This document shows positions 22,679 to 34,845 of a stretch of DNA of 64,000 bases, one piece after another. A model generated the notes under the pieces. The model saw only the letters and a program-made list of their open reading frames with translations. It was not told the DNA's origin and made no database searches. The stretch spans positions 3,383,289 through 3,447,288 of the forward strand of contig BCHX01000003.1 in the NCBI GenBank assembly GCA_001599755.1, given 5' to 3'. The position numbers were made by a program, and so were the translations under genes. The stretch's first letter is position 1; the number at the start of each line of letters is the position of its first letter. The DNA comes from Gliomastix tumulicola (taxonomy: Eukaryota; Ascomycota; Sordariomycetes; Hypocreales; Bionectriaceae).

Positions 22679-24591
22679 CTATTGCTGCGATGACGGAGAG
22701 CTGGGGTTCGAGCCCGCGCTCTTTCCCGACAGGAGCTTCTCGAAGTTGGGACCTGAAGGGTAGGGCTTCGCCATGAAGCCGTCTCGCTGGATCAGCATGG
22801 ACGGGATCCGCAGGTTCAGCTGGCAGCAGTTAGACGCTTGACATCCGATATCCGTGGACTGTCCAGGGGGGAGGGAACGTATAGACATACCTGCACGAGC
22901 ATGTGGGCGTAGCTGACCCCTAGATGGCTGCCGATGAACTTCAGCCTACCCCTGATCCACGCTCTCTGCGAATCAGTCGCGTAGTCCTGTCCTAGGACGC
23001 ACGCAAGTGGCCATGTGAGCAGATACCCAGGCAAACCCTTGGGCGCATCCTCCTCGCCACACCCAAAAGCCGACATGTTGACCCTGTCAAGGAGATGGGT
23101 GCGCTTGGAGAACCAGCCCAGCTGGTACGGCACCGAGGCGATGATGTCGGCGATATTATCGACGCAGCATCGTGCCGCGGACGCGTACTCAGGGGTCGTT
23201 CTGTAATCCAGCGGGCTGCAGACCCAGGCTGCACAGCGCACGATGAGGGACGCCAGGATGATGCGCGAGCACCGCATCATATTCCACACGCTCGCGACCC
23301 AGAGGTCCTGGTAGGCGTCCACTCGGCCAGGGAACACCTCGGCGGCGGCGTACTCAGCGGCGTTGCTCGGCGTGCTGTCCTCCCACGCCACAGTCTTCCA
23401 GGCGAAGTAGCCAGGGAGGTCCTTGGTCCAAAGGAGAAGCTCCTGGTCAACCGACTGGCATTTGCGGATCATTTCCACAATCAGCTCTAAATTCTCCGGG
23501 CTTCGGCTGAGCGTGGACAGGAGGCCATTAACCTCTGCCCGCAGCTCAGCGACCCGAATGTTCAGACGTTGACAGGTAGCCGCGCTCTCGTTTGACACTG
23601 CGTCTTCGAGCCACCAATCGACACCCATGGATGGTGGGTGGCCGGTGCTCAAGGTATGGATGATCTGGAATCCCAAGGTTAGCACGACTGGTCGAGAGGG
23701 TTCTTCTTGACGAAGCTGAGATCTGGCTCACCATCTGCGTACGAATAGCAATGAAGAGCCCAAGACCGGTCTGCGTCTTGACCTGCTTCTTTCCGCGCGC
23801 CTTGACAAGCTGGATTGCACCTTCGGTGTGTGAGCCCCAGGCAAGCATCCCCATCTGGCGGGCCGATATATTCTCATAGAGGCCGAGGAGCAGGATGGCA
23901 GCAAGGGTGTTGTCTTGCTTGGCCAGGACAGGGTCCTGAAGAGCCTTGTGGGTGGTTGCCAGAGCCCGAGTATAGCTGGCAAGAGCGACGTTCTTGAAGT
24001 CCTGTCCGGGACCGGCACGGTTTCCCATGGAGGCGTAGGCGCACGCGTCGAAGGCGGCCTTGAAGTGCTCAGGAGGGCTTCTTTGCTTGAGCAGGGGCAG
24101 CAGATAGTCCATGAAACCACGAGTCTTGGCCTCCTGGCGGGGCTGGAGGACCCAATTGGCGATGAAGAAGCAAGTGGCCTGGTCGTCCAGAGGTCCCTGC
24201 AGGCCATGACCGATGGATGACCTGACCACAGCCATCGTGGCCGGTCCCGGCTGCGTCTGCATATCCTCGGGGGACTGACCCCTATGGATCAGCTCTGCCT
24301 CGCTTGAGCCACGGTTGAGCTTCTGAAGCATGGCCTTTGTGTTGGCCCGACGAGCTCTCCGCTCCGTGGCTTGGGTTTCGTTACGGAAGACGAGATCAAA
24401 CTCATCCTTGTAGCCCGGACACTGTCTTCGTGACTTGGCACACTGCTTGCAGGTAGGTTTGGTCTCGTCACACTGCGAGTATGTCAGCTCTGGTATTCTT
24501 TGGCCTGCAATATTGATGGGCGTGGTGGTACCTTGATTCGTCGTGTCCTGCACATCTGGCAGCCCCTCGAGGGCTTGCCACAATACACCAT
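22679..24591 (-). CDS. Zn2Cys6 transcription factor (Fungal_trans_2 type)
   Basis: Four exons: 24591-24532, 24472-23732, 23664-22891 and 22819-22679 (571 aa), all introns phase 0. Seen: N-terminal binuclear cluster starting at MVYCGKPSRGCQMC and completed after intron 1 by CDETKPTCKQCAKSRRQC, giving CX2CX6CX6CX2CX6C. The intron splits the cluster, a common position in this subfamily. Then CPGYKDEFDLVFRNE with a basic TERRARRANTKA linker, and a long alpha-helical regulatory region (LYENISARQMGMLAWGSHTEGAIQLVKARG is typical of the Fungal_trans_2 family) to the Ser-rich end NPSSPSSQQ. Target genes are unknown. Its neighbours are housekeeping genes, so a biosynthetic-cluster role is not suggested. 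The start MVYCGKPS is the family's canonical one. Confidence 0.92.
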
Positions 24592-27500
24592 GGTGAGAGA
24601 TGATAGCTGAGAAATAAAAAAAACCGGAAGCTGACTTGGGAAGAAAAGGCAGGACAAGGATAGTATACTATAGTATAGAGGATCAGAAAAGTAGGGCCGC
24701 ACCCACAGCCTGGAGCAAACAGATGCTCGCACGACCAGCACAGCGTTGTTGAAAAAGGACCAACTAAGGAGATGGAAGGAAGGTTACGAAGAGGAGAAAG
24801 GAGAAAAAGATGCGACAGATGAACCCGGGGGTATTTATGGCATATATGAGCAGGGCAAGAGTGACGACCACGAGCCTGTGGTGCTCAGGGTCTGACCACG
24901 ATGATATGCAGGTTCGGATCTCCCGTACCTTGCCGCGACCCGCCCCGAATCTGTGATGCAGTCGTATCATCAGCCGATCTGGACTCGTCTCCTTCTCTCT
25001 TTTTTTCGCCCCGTGGTCGTTCTTCTGCCCTTCTGGGTGGTCTCCGATAAGCGGCCGCGTGCGTGGGTTGCGAATGGATGAGCGAGGCAAGGGAGGGAAG
25101 AGAGACGGGAAACAGTTTGTGTGTGTCAAGGACCAACCTCACACAGAGACATACATGGGGGGGAACAGAGTCGACAGGTCCACAGGACAGACCGGATGAC
25201 AAGACAGCGAGCGAGCAGAACAGACGACCGGACTGCCTGCGCCCCTCCTTTCTCTCTCCCCCTCTGGACCCCTTTTGTGTAACGACAAGGCAGCCCTCGC
25301 TCTCCCGGAGGCTTGCTAGTGCAACGAGCGACTGGCGGGAGCAGAGGCAGCAGGAGCGAGGAAAACGAAGAACAGCCGAGGGGCAGGAGGACGGTTGGCG
25401 AGAGATTCGCCTTGGTCGAACGTTTCTGCGTGAGGGGGAGGCAGCACAACACGCACGTGCAGGGCCCAGGCAGTGAAACCCCAGCCAGCCAGAGTCAGGC
25501 CGCCAGAGCAACGCGAGGCGGCGCAAAGGAAGAGACAGGCGGGATTCGAGCAGGATGACGGCGTATCGTGGGGAAGCACAAGCTCCAAGTCACGTCAAAC
25601 GTCGAGGGACGGGGCCACAGTCGGGCAACGGAAGACGCAGAAGGGAGGGGAGATGGAAGAGCCCAGGCCTGCTGGCGACGGTGAGTGACGAGGAGACAGG
25701 CTTCAGCTCTGTACTGCGTGGGTGACAGAACAGGCGGTGGGCGAATAAGTACGCGTCGTATCGAGGACTCTGAAACGAGGCGTATGTATCTTTGCTTGTT
25801 CCTCGTCACATCGAGTCACATCGGCGGCCAATGTGCGTGCTCGTATGTAATACTGGCAGAGCCTGCAATGCAATGCAATGCTATGCCTGCTAGGCCTGCA
25901 TGTCTCTCAACCCCTGCCTCGATACTACCTCTGACTACTACTAGTAGTAGTTGCAGGAGTCTTCACACGGGACATTCCGCAAGAGGGGTCGAGTCTTCCG
26001 CAGATACGGCAATCAATGACAAGGATGCGCTACTCGACTCCTGGCTTGGGTAAGGTAGGTTAGTCTGACAGGAGCCGGCCAACGCCATCTACAACCCTTT
26101 CTCTGGCCGAGGCTCCAGCACGAGTCCAAACTCCAAAGCTGGGCAGCTCAAGGTTGAAACGGCAGCGCGGAGGACGAAAAAGGTACTTGGGTCTTTGTAC
26201 CTTGCCAATGTGACCCTGCACCGCTTGGAAGGTGGGGTCACCTGCACCTGTAGCAGTAGCACCTGTAGCACCTGCCTCCAGCTCCAGCTTCATCCTCAGC
26301 GGGCAACTACCGGCCTGCTGCAGCTGCAGTTCTAGGCCCAGTTCCACTCCTGTCCACTGAACGCCGAAGCACGAGTACCTCGCCACGGGATTCACGCCCG
26401 CGAGGTACCTCATCGTCCCAAGCCACCGCGACAGCAGGTACCCGATGCAGAAACGAGGACTCGCCTGATTGTGGTGTCGTGTAACGGACATCAAGTGGAT
26501 TTATCATCATCCCAGGTTCCAGATGCCACCTTTCTCGACTCTTCCGAATCGCCCTCACGTTGCCCTGTTCCCGTCTCCCGTCGCACGAGCAGAGATGCCA
26601 TCGAAGAACAGAGGCAGAGAGACAGAAGGACCAGGGAGCCACACACGACACAGCTCGGTCCTGTACGCGCCTGTTTGACCTGGACTTGTCAATACGACTC
26701 AAGTTTGACAGGTGAGCGACTGAAACACACCCGCATCGCACCAGCAAAGTGGCTACCCACCCCTCGCCTCATCAAAAGACGCCTCTCTCTCTCTCTCTCA
26801 CACACCGATTACTCGAAATGGGCCGATGTTGTGTCTATTCCGTAACACCTCTCTCTCTTCCTAGGCCCGACAGCTTCGCTCCGAGTCACGATGTGCCTTT
26901 TCTCCCCCCCTGGCTAGCTCCCATTGTAAATTGGATGAACCGAGGCATCCCGCCCTCTCCCCCCCCGCCTTTTGAAAATAACCGACCACACCAACATCCC
27001 AAGCCGTGCATGAAAGAGCAAGGGTTAGACGTGATATACATGCACAAGAAAGGCGACTTGCAGCCATGATTGTCCATCCCTGCGTTGTGTGAGTGGAGAG
27101 CTCGGACGGCTCTCGCTCAAAGAGACTGGCAATTGCTCGAAAGGGAAGAGGAAGACCATAACGTAGCGTTGATGTCCCGATCCCTAAGTCATGCCCGGGT
27201 ATCTTGCCATCGAGAAGGGGAACGCGAGCCATACTCTTCCGAGGCCAGGTTGTAAACGAACCAGCGCGGTGGCCGGTCCTGTTGAGACGAAGGACATACG
27301 ACTTCACTGGCGTAGGCTCAAGAAGATAGATTCACCGCTCATGACGTGAAAACTGCAAGTTGATTACATATTGACATCTATTGGCATCTCCTCTTTACTC
27401 TTTTTTGTGTCTTTCTCTCGTTAATCCGTGATATCCATCTTGCCATCCCATACGCAAGCTACCCTTGATAGGGCAAAAGAAAGGACGCTGCGGGTGCCAG

Positions 27501-27794
27501 TGCAAGAAGGCAACTGGATACAAGACTAGAGAACTAGCAATCCGAGTGAAATCGAGCCTGGCGCATAGAAAAGAAAGGGCCTGCCGGGGGTACTCGCATA
27601 GCAATATGGCCTTGACCCTGCCTGAAATTATGGCGACTTCCGTCGCCTGAAAATCCTCCTGTAGTTTGATGGTGAAACGCGTAGAACGTTCAGCTGTCTG
27701 CGGTGATGATCTGCAAGAGCAAACATTATAGAACTTTTGAGTTTCTTGTGGGTTTTGTCGTGTTTGGTAAATGGTTGACCGACGCGACCACCTC
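24592..27794. other. 3.2-kb region upstream of the Zn2Cys6 gene, no supported gene
   Basis: Many short open frames occur on both strands, rich in Arg/Ser/Pro, with no family signal or splice logic. Elements seen: TATAGTATAG just upstream of the factor's start (about 24665-24674), direct repeats with CACCTG around 26239-26278, a CT microsatellite at about 26780-26796, and imperfect CAATG repeats near 25866-25882. The left part is presumably the transcription factor's promoter. Confidence 0.5.
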
Positions 27795-30700
27795 TCAAGC
27801 GTCGAAGAGATTAGACACACTCTCCAGCGCGGCATCGGCTGCGGCCTCTCCCGGAGCGGTCGTCGCTCCGGTTCGGGGTGCATCATGACCTCTCCTCAGC
27901 GAGCCGGCCCCGGCTGGTTCACTCATAAAAGCCTCGGCCATTCGCGTGCGGTGTATCTTCTTGCTACTGCGCGGACGTCCAAAGCCAGCGCTCTTCTGCA
28001 GTTTTCCCATCTCAGATACACTCACGCCCTTGAGATCCTTGAGCAGATCAAGAACCACCGCGCGCTGCTGGCGAGGATGAGCGGTGGGAGTGGCCATGTA
28101 CACAGAGAGGCGATCGAGACCCTGAGGATCGACGTTGGGAAGCGAGAGGAGCACGTTCCTTGGCGTCATGGTGATGGAGCCATAGTGGACGGTTATGGCG
28201 GCGATCAGAGACGCCAGCTCTTTCTGAAGATCAACGAAGTAGGGTTCATGGAACGATGTGATGCAAGCCTGCAGCACCTCGGACGAGATGAACTCTCTGA
28301 TAGCTGTAGCAATCTCATGTGGCACCGGCGCCGCGTTGGCATCGATCGCTGTCCCTGTTGCTTCAGCGGCGGCAGCAGCCTTCTTGGCCGCCTGGTCTGC
28401 GTCTGCATTGAACTCGGGAACCAGAGAAATGAAGAGGCGCAGTATCATACTACAGCACCTGCTGTCCCTGACTCGTATGGCATGTGAGCAAAAGACGAGC
28501 AGCGGCTCTACGATATCTTGTCTCAGGAGGCAGAATCTCCGCAGAGACGGAAACGGAGATGGCGGTGCTTCCCCATTGCTGTCAATTGGGGGTTGCGGGT
28601 TCAGCGTTCGCGGATCTGGCAGTCGGTGTTAGTACTATAAGTCCAATTGCTGAGGGTTCGCCCTCGAGGTCAACTTACTTGATTTGCCCGGGTCGAGGAA
28701 GTCGGCAATCATCAGGACCGCAGTATAAGTCACCTGACGTAAAATGCTCTCCGTCTTCATCTCTTCCTTGAGAGCTGCCTCGCCTTGACTTGCCACAGCC
28801 TGTTGTTGATCCATCTGGTTCCACTCGCCGCATATCTTAATGTCCATCTGCCTGAAACAGGCGGCGATCAACTGCGGAAGAGTATGTTCCCGGTAATCAA
28901 CTGGGCAATCATCAACGAGGTATCGTACCAAGTTGAGTAGGTTGTTCTGTTGGTGTGTAGACAGTCCTGTCGAATCCGTGAAGAAGGCACGCGAAAGGCT
29001 CTCTGACAAGTTTGGAAACGTGTAGAAGAGTGTGTCGAGTCGGCTCATACAATACACGATAGCATAGGCAGTTTCTCGGACGAATCGAATGGCACCTCGG
29101 ATGGACGATGCAAGCCCCTCCATGGTGTTCTTTTTGTTCATGACGCGTGCGTAAAAGTCGTCTTTGCTGCCATCCGAGATCCCGGCTTGCCAGAAACGAT
29201 CACTCAGGACACGATCGACCACAGATCGCATGTCAGGGGGTAGCCCCATCCAATGTTGAGGGTTGTGGACGGCGTGTGCGTAGCTATAATTTGTCAATAT
29301 GTGAACGTAACGGTGTAGTCAAACTTCGCGTTGCTTTCAACAAGTGACATACCTAAGGAACTTCAACAGATCAGAAAGAATGTTCGGGAAACCGTCTTGC
29401 CAGAGAGCGACCGAGGTTTTGAATGCCTGAGAAGACCGACTGAGCCTCTCCACGGAAAATGCGAGGAAAGACTTCGTAGGGCGAAGGGGGAGAGCCTGTA
29501 GAACAGGTTAGCATATATGATCTCAACCTCGTGCTGCGGGCGGACTGACCCTCTGACGATCCTCCAGTTCGCTTTGAAGTGCCAAACCTTCCTCATCCAA
29601 GGCCCACGAACCCCAGTCCTGCACTTCGTGTACGCGCCGGTTGGCTAGATATGCTTGGGCCTTGTCTAGAGCCAGCAACTCGCAGAAGCCAGAGTAGGAC
29701 TGGAGAGATGTCTGAATGGATTCCGTTTGCCATCCAGCCTTGACGGGATCGACGAACTCTCGCAGCTTCGGAATCTTGGTGGCTATGTCGAGCTTCTCGG
29801 CTCGGTGACTTTTCGTCCGTTAGCATTCCCTGTAGTTTGGCAGGACTTCCACCAGCGTGTCTTACATGATTATGAACAAGAAGCTCTTGTAAGCGATAGA
29901 ACGCTTTTCATCTAGAGCACCCGAAGATATCATTTCATTTACCCGATTGGCGATTTGCTCGTACACATCCTGGACTCGTCAGTTCTGGATACCATGAAGC
30001 AATGTTCAGGCGGCGATGGGACACACTAGAAGATGATCGGGCATTTCCGATGCCAGTCGCTGCAACTCGAGCATGCTCTCGCTCTGCAGATCCTTGATCG
30101 AATCGTTGAACGCACGATAGTCGGGCTCGGGATTCGGCCACGTCATTAGGATATGCTCGAGCACCTTGAGCATGAACGAGGTGTTGTTCACCAAAGCTGA
30201 AGTGGAGAAATACACCAGAAGTTGCAGTGCCCTCTTCCGAATCACGGGATCCTGCACAGATTATCCGTTAGAAAAGCATAGGCTACGGTGACAAGAGCCT
30301 TACCTCCAAGTTCATCTCCAATAGCTTGTGGCACCATGCTAGGAGATGTTCCTCCAGCGCTGGGATGTTGTCATGGCCAAAGTGTGCGTTTTTCCCTGCG
30401 GTGTAGCCCTTCAGGGCTGCCTCAATTACTGTAAAGTAGGAGTCAACTCTGAGAGCCGGCGTGGAGTACTTGGAATAGTTGGATTCTGGCATTATCAGTT
30501 AACAGAGTTTTCATGATGCATTTCACGCAGCGAAAGAGCTTCGTACTGTTCAGTGGAGGTTCCCCATCATAGAGATGATTGAGAACCGTCTCCGTGGTGC
30601 TCAAGATGTGCGACAGGGCATCGAATGGCTTCATCCGAGCAATAGCCTCGATGAGAGATGTCGTATAGCGTCGATAGTTTCCAAGAAAGGCATGGCGCTC

Positions 30701-32187
30701 GGGCATCGTGTCGGTGTCTTCCATGAGAAACAGCAACGACGGGTCGTTGGAATCCTCTGGAAGGTGTTCATACCGCACCAATCTGACCATGGCAACCTCG
30801 AGGAGGGGGCCGGCGAAGTGGGAGAACTTCTCACCGGGTTCGAGGCGGGCATTATTCATGAGCTTTGTCCACGTTGAAAGGACGGGAATGGACACCATCA
30901 GGCTTCGATGTTGGTAAGCCTGCAGGAGCAACTGCAAGAAATCGTCTATAGCCGCATCTTTGGGAACCCATCGGAAATTGCGGTTGAAATAGTCGCCAAG
31001 ACATGAGAGCATCTTTCGCCTCTGTTAGCGACTAGTAGCCATGCGCGAGCCTGCATATACGGGTAGACAAACCTCAGACAGCTTCTTTAAAATAAGGTAC
31101 TTGTCATCGTCGATATCCTCGGGGTCGACTGCAGTCCACTCCATGAGGTTCTTGCAGAGTTGTACTGATGAGTGCATGTACATAGGAGCCACGAGTTCGC
31201 CAAACTCCTCGTCATTGAAGTTAACGCGTCCGTAGAGCGCATGGAGGACCTCAAGGGAGCTCTAGCACCTGGCGTCAGTATAGTCCTATAGGAGAGCAGG
31301 TTTTGTGAATCCCGGTGTGAGTACTATACCTTCTGTACCTCAGGGCTCGGGCACGCTAGCCCTTGTCCGAGAATGGTGACACACTGTGCGGCAGCTATAG
31401 CCTTGGGGATGGCCCAAGGCAGAAGCACCTGGAGGACTGTCAGGCACTTTAATGTGCAGACCCTGACCTCTTCATTATTCTGCACGTCCGAGGCAAGACA
31501 GAGGTTCAGAAGCTGACTGATACGGCTGAGCCAACCCTCGTGGCCGTGTCGAACATCCGGACCAGCTTGTCGATTCGGGAAGGCCTCGAGCAACACTGAT
31601 GTGGGCGTGAAGATCTCCACGCAGGCCTTACTAAGGATGCTCTCCCGCAGAGCCACAACCGTGTCTTCGCCCGTAAATACTTCTTCCGACAGGCTCTCTA
31701 GGATCAACATGACGAATTCCTTGTGAACGGCCGAGTCGGGCACGTTCCACAGCTCGACGAGCCTCGCGTCCATGTCCATCCATGCATCTCCCCAGCAGCG
31801 CTTGGCCACCTCAACCCAAAGCTGGGCCACCTTGTTCCTGAGGAAGGCCGGGTCGTCCCTCGACACCGCCTGGCTGAGCTCCAGGACCCATGACAGAAGG
31901 GCGGAGACTTGCGAAGAGTCGTACGTTGACCACTGGTACCGTATCGCGTGCTCCAGGAGAGAGAGGCCGTAGTGACGCACGATGTGCATCTGCGACTTTT
32001 CCTTGGCCAAGTTGTATCCATGCAAGGGCGCCTGGGGCATGCCCTTGAGCTCTTCGAGAAAGTCCTGGGCCTGCCGCCGGGCGTCGTTGGCGGAGTACGG
32101 GCTGTGGACGACCTCGAGGGCCTGGCGGATCCGGTAGAAGACCTCTTCGTCCGTGCCGTTGGCCACTTCACCGCCATTGGCAGCCAT
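27795..32187 (-). CDS. MSN5: Karyopherin MSN5 / exportin-5 family
   Basis: Ten exons: 32187-31330, 31261-31073, 31021-30547, 30485-30304, 30251-30027, 29969-29866, 29808-29550, 29495-29353, 29283-28679 and 28615-27795, total 1286 aa. All nine introns restore the frame. Msn5/KapJ/exportin-5 exports phosphoproteins (in yeast) or small structured RNA (in animals) with Ran-GTP. Seen: an importin-beta-like N-terminus (SANDARRQAQDFLEELK; GLSLLEHAIRYQW), the XPO1/importin-beta HEAT-repeat body (SQAVSRDDPAFLRNKVAQLWVEVAKR; VVALRESILSKACVEIF), the family-typical ERHAFLGNYRRYTTSLIEAI block and KSFLFIIMHRAEKLD, and a C-terminus with IREFISSEVLQACITSFHEPYF and a basic GRPRSSKKIHRTRMAEAF. The length fits this subfamily better than Xpo1, Cse1 or Los1. 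The true start is the ATG at 32187. Confidence 0.9.
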
Positions 32188-33155
32188 CTTCAACGACGGG
32201 CGCCGGTGCGTAGGCGCGTGCCAGGATCGGCGAGGTGAGAGTGAATGGCGGGCGGGCCAAAGAGGCGAGACACGGCAGCGGGCTCGATCGCGTTATGGGG
32301 GGGACCGATTTCGGGACGGGGTTTCTGGGTTGTATGCGCGGTCGAGCTTCGAGTTTGGGATGGTCTCAGGCTCGGTGGGCGAGACACACTCTCAGAATGC
32401 AAGGCTGAGGGTGGGAGCAAGGATCGTCCGAATCGGCGGGTGTGGGAGCTAGTCGGGTCGTGAAAGCTATGGATTAGGTTGGTCGGACTCGGGCTGGCGG
32501 GAGATTGGGAACGAGTGTTGGGAGGTGAAGAATATGCAAGGCGTAGAGAATGACTCGGGAATTGGGAAGAAAGAAAGCTGCGTACTGAATGCAAAATGGA
32601 AGATGGACGGGGTTGAAGCAAAGGTGATCGAGAATGCGAGGTGGAAAATTATGGAATCACGGTGAGAGGGTGCTAGTCAGCCCGTCGGGTCAGGCAGGTC
32701 AAATATGGGTGCAATTATTTATTGCATGGTGGAGGGGTTATTTAAAGTTCCAGGGCGTTTCAGTGGAGAGGAGGGGCTCGTGCAGGCCTGGAACGCTGGG
32801 AAATAGCAGCAATGCAGCGAAATGCAGCGCAGTGCAGCGGGCGCGGGCAGCAACGGGCAGCAGCGGTACCTTTGCAGTGGGTGGCAGTCCAGCTGCAAGG
32901 CTGACGGGGGAGCTGCTGGCTGTGCTCCAGGGGGTTCCAGCTCCCAGCTCCCAGGTCCACGACTCCAGGCGGCTGGGCCTCCACACCAGCTCTCCAGATG
33001 CCGACCCGCATGCAAGCCGACGTCAAGCCCCGCCAATCCTGCATGCTGCATGCTGGAGCTGGGAGTTTGTACTCTCTAGCCTACCGCGAACGACGATTGG
33101 ACACACACCCGAGGTTCCATTGTGAGCTCACGCGTCTCGTCATGACATCAACTCG
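32188..33155. other. MSN5 leader/promoter and DPH7 3' flank
   Basis: No minus-strand ATG occurs for over 500 nt before MSN5, allowing a long leader. Around 32805-32868 there is a GC-rich block of TGCAGCG/GGCAGCA repeats. No gene is supported. Confidence 0.5.
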
Positions 33156-34367
33156 CTAATATTCCCATAGGCACAACAGCTTGTCGTAAAAGCTGGTAGA
33201 CACACACCTGAGTCCTCTCCCATCTCCAGCACCCGCTACCGGCGTCATGAACGAGCACCCGTAATTCATGCTCTTGTGCTCCTCGAACCGTGCCAGCACC
33301 CTCCATTCCCATTGCCTGCTCTCACCCTCCCCCGTCTGCCGGGCCTCGATAATCCTAGACCCGGCGTGCATGCAGGACGCCAAGAGCAGAACACTCCCTT
33401 CTTCGGAGCCCGGATCAGACTGAGACACCAGGTCCAGTCTCCACACTCCGCCCCCGAGATTCTCCTCTGCCAGGAGCTTCACCCGCTTCATGCCGTATGT
33501 CTTGTCTAGATCGTGGATGGCAAAGAGCCGGATGTGGTCATCGTAGCTCCCGGTCACCACCATTCTACCACCAGCACTGTCCTCCAGAGAGAGTGGGAGA
33601 ATCGCTGTTACTCCCGCTTCATGCTGGCCTTTGATTGTCATGGAGGTAAATGAGGCGTCAAGGATTGAATCTGCGTCGCCGCCATCCTGACGCTGGTAGG
33701 TATTGTACCGCAGCCTGGAATCATCCCCGCCGCAGTATACGGTGACCTGACTCTTTGCCTCGTCCGAAGCGGAAGATGAGAAGGCGATGGACCAGGCCTC
33801 CAAGCTGTTCTGAATATCCAGGTCCAACGAGTCTGTGATGATCCATTGATCATTGAGTCGCACCACTCTCGCAAGGCCCGTGGACGTGGTCAACCCAAGA
33901 GCCCGCGGATCCGAGGGATGCCAGTTGAACTGCAGAAAAAGAACGTCCTCGTCTAGATCGTCGCATCTGCTGGTGTTTAGATGAAAGATGGGCGATTCCG
34001 GGCGACTAGCGGGGTCTATCCTGAAGACGGCCAGGGTGCCTGTACTCGATACCACAGCGAACACATCTCGGTGCTCTTCTGCCGGGTGGAAGCGGAGGTC
34101 TAGGACAGCTGATGGGAGAGCCAGTGTCTGTATGGGAGTGAATGTGTGCCCGTCCGTCTTGAAGAGGACCAGACTGCCATTTCGGCTCTGCGGTTTCTTG
34201 CTCTCGACACTCTCGGCATCTGGTTCTTCTTCCCCGCCGTCTGGCTTCTGCAGGTTGTATGTGCCAACCACGAAGTAGTCCGGATAGGAGGGGCAGAACT
34301 GCACACAGCTTGGTGGCAGATCCAGCACCAGAGATGCCTTGGATGTGAGAACTTTGGCCTGTTCCAT
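33156..34367 (-). CDS. DPH7: Diphthine methyltransferase-type WD-repeat protein (Dph7/Rrt2)
   Basis: A single exon from the ATG at 34367 (403 aa). Dph7 removes the methyl ester from methylated diphthine on elongation factor 2 so that amidation can follow, completing diphthamide. Seen: a WD40 propeller with PPSCVQFCPSYPDYFVVGTYNL at the start (the characteristic Dph7 opening), blades such as VLDLRFHPAEEHRDVFAVVSSTGTLAVFRI, VYCGGDDSRLRYNTY, GQHEAGVTAILPL, VVTGSYDDHIRLFAI, then LGGGVWRLD, ASCMHAGSRII and the closing HKSMNYGCSF, STSFYDKLLCLWEY. SYDDHIRLF and FYDKLLCLWEY are diagnostic. An acidic loop in the first blade (EEEPDAESVESKK) is variable. The gene is divergent from the DUF1917 gene, with 478 bp between the starts. 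Confidence 0.93.
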   Translation of the reverse strand: MEQAKVLTSKASLVLDLPPSCVQFCPSYPDYFVVGTYNLQKPDGGEEEPDAESVESKKPQSRNGSLVLFKTDGHTFTPIQTLALPSAVLDLRFHPAEEHRDVFAVVSSTGTLAVFRIDPASRPESPIFHLNTSRCDDLDEDVLFLQFNWHPSDPRALGLTTSTGLARVVRLNDQWIITDSLDLDIQNSLEAWSIAFSSSASDEAKSQVTVYCGGDDSRLRYNTYQRQDGGDADSILDASFTSMTIKGQHEAGVTAILPLSLEDSAGGRMVVTGSYDDHIRLFAIHDLDKTYGMKRVKLLAEENLGGGVWRLDLVSQSDPGSEEGSVLLLASCMHAGSRIIEARQTGEGESRQWEWRVLARFEEHKSMNYGCSFMTPVAGAGDGRGLRCVSTSFYDKLLCLWEY

Positions 34368-34845
34368 CGTTCGGTAGCGAAGGATCAAGTTTGCAGAGTT
34401 CTGTGGGCAAACTGGGTGGTATTAGGTAGTAGTATTTTCGAGTCGTAGCTTTGGTGGGGCTCGAGACCTGCAACGTTGAGGAACAGACAGGGATGAGATG
34501 AAGCTTCGGAACCTGCCATTGATCTGATCTCATCCGATCTCACACCTCCTTTTCATCGTTACTTTTTTCTTTTCCCTGCCGCACTAAATCGCTTCAGGGG
34601 CACATTTTGCACAGATTATGAACCCCGAGTTTGAGTGCAGTTTTTCTTCAAGCACATGCTGCGCATGATTGTCTGGCACCCTAAACTCGCAAATTGTGTG
34701 GGCAGTACTGCTCATGATATGAAGTCGATGGTTTTCACCACAGCATCTTTCTGACTTACGCTTGCTTTTTAATTTCATCTCAACTATCGTCATCTTCAGC
34801 CAGCTAGCGTTACCGCGTGTTCTTTAGTATTTGTCATCTCCCATC
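34368..34845. promoter_or_regulatory. Divergent promoter DPH7 / DUF1917 gene
   Basis: 478 bp containing both promoters; notably AT-richer than the flanking exons, with CTTTTTTCTTTTCC pyrimidine tracts near 34561-34576 and TAGTAGTATTTT near 34427-34438. No clear TATA at a fixed distance. Confidence 0.45.

Noticed and set aside
22679..24591. Secondary-metabolite cluster around the Zn2Cys6 factor
   Set aside because: No polyketide synthase, peptide synthetase, terpene cyclase, P450 or transporter is present; neighbours are housekeeping genes.
32719..33051. Cys/Pro/Leu-rich minus-strand frame
   Set aside because: Generated by the TGCAGCG/GGCAGCA repeat region upstream of MSN5; no domain and no leader.
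34831..34845. Extended start of the DUF1917 protein at a TTG
   Set aside because: Not an ATG; the first ATG at 34846 gives the family-typical acidic start. The same applies to TTG-based extensions at 32193 (MSN5) and 34388 (DPH7).
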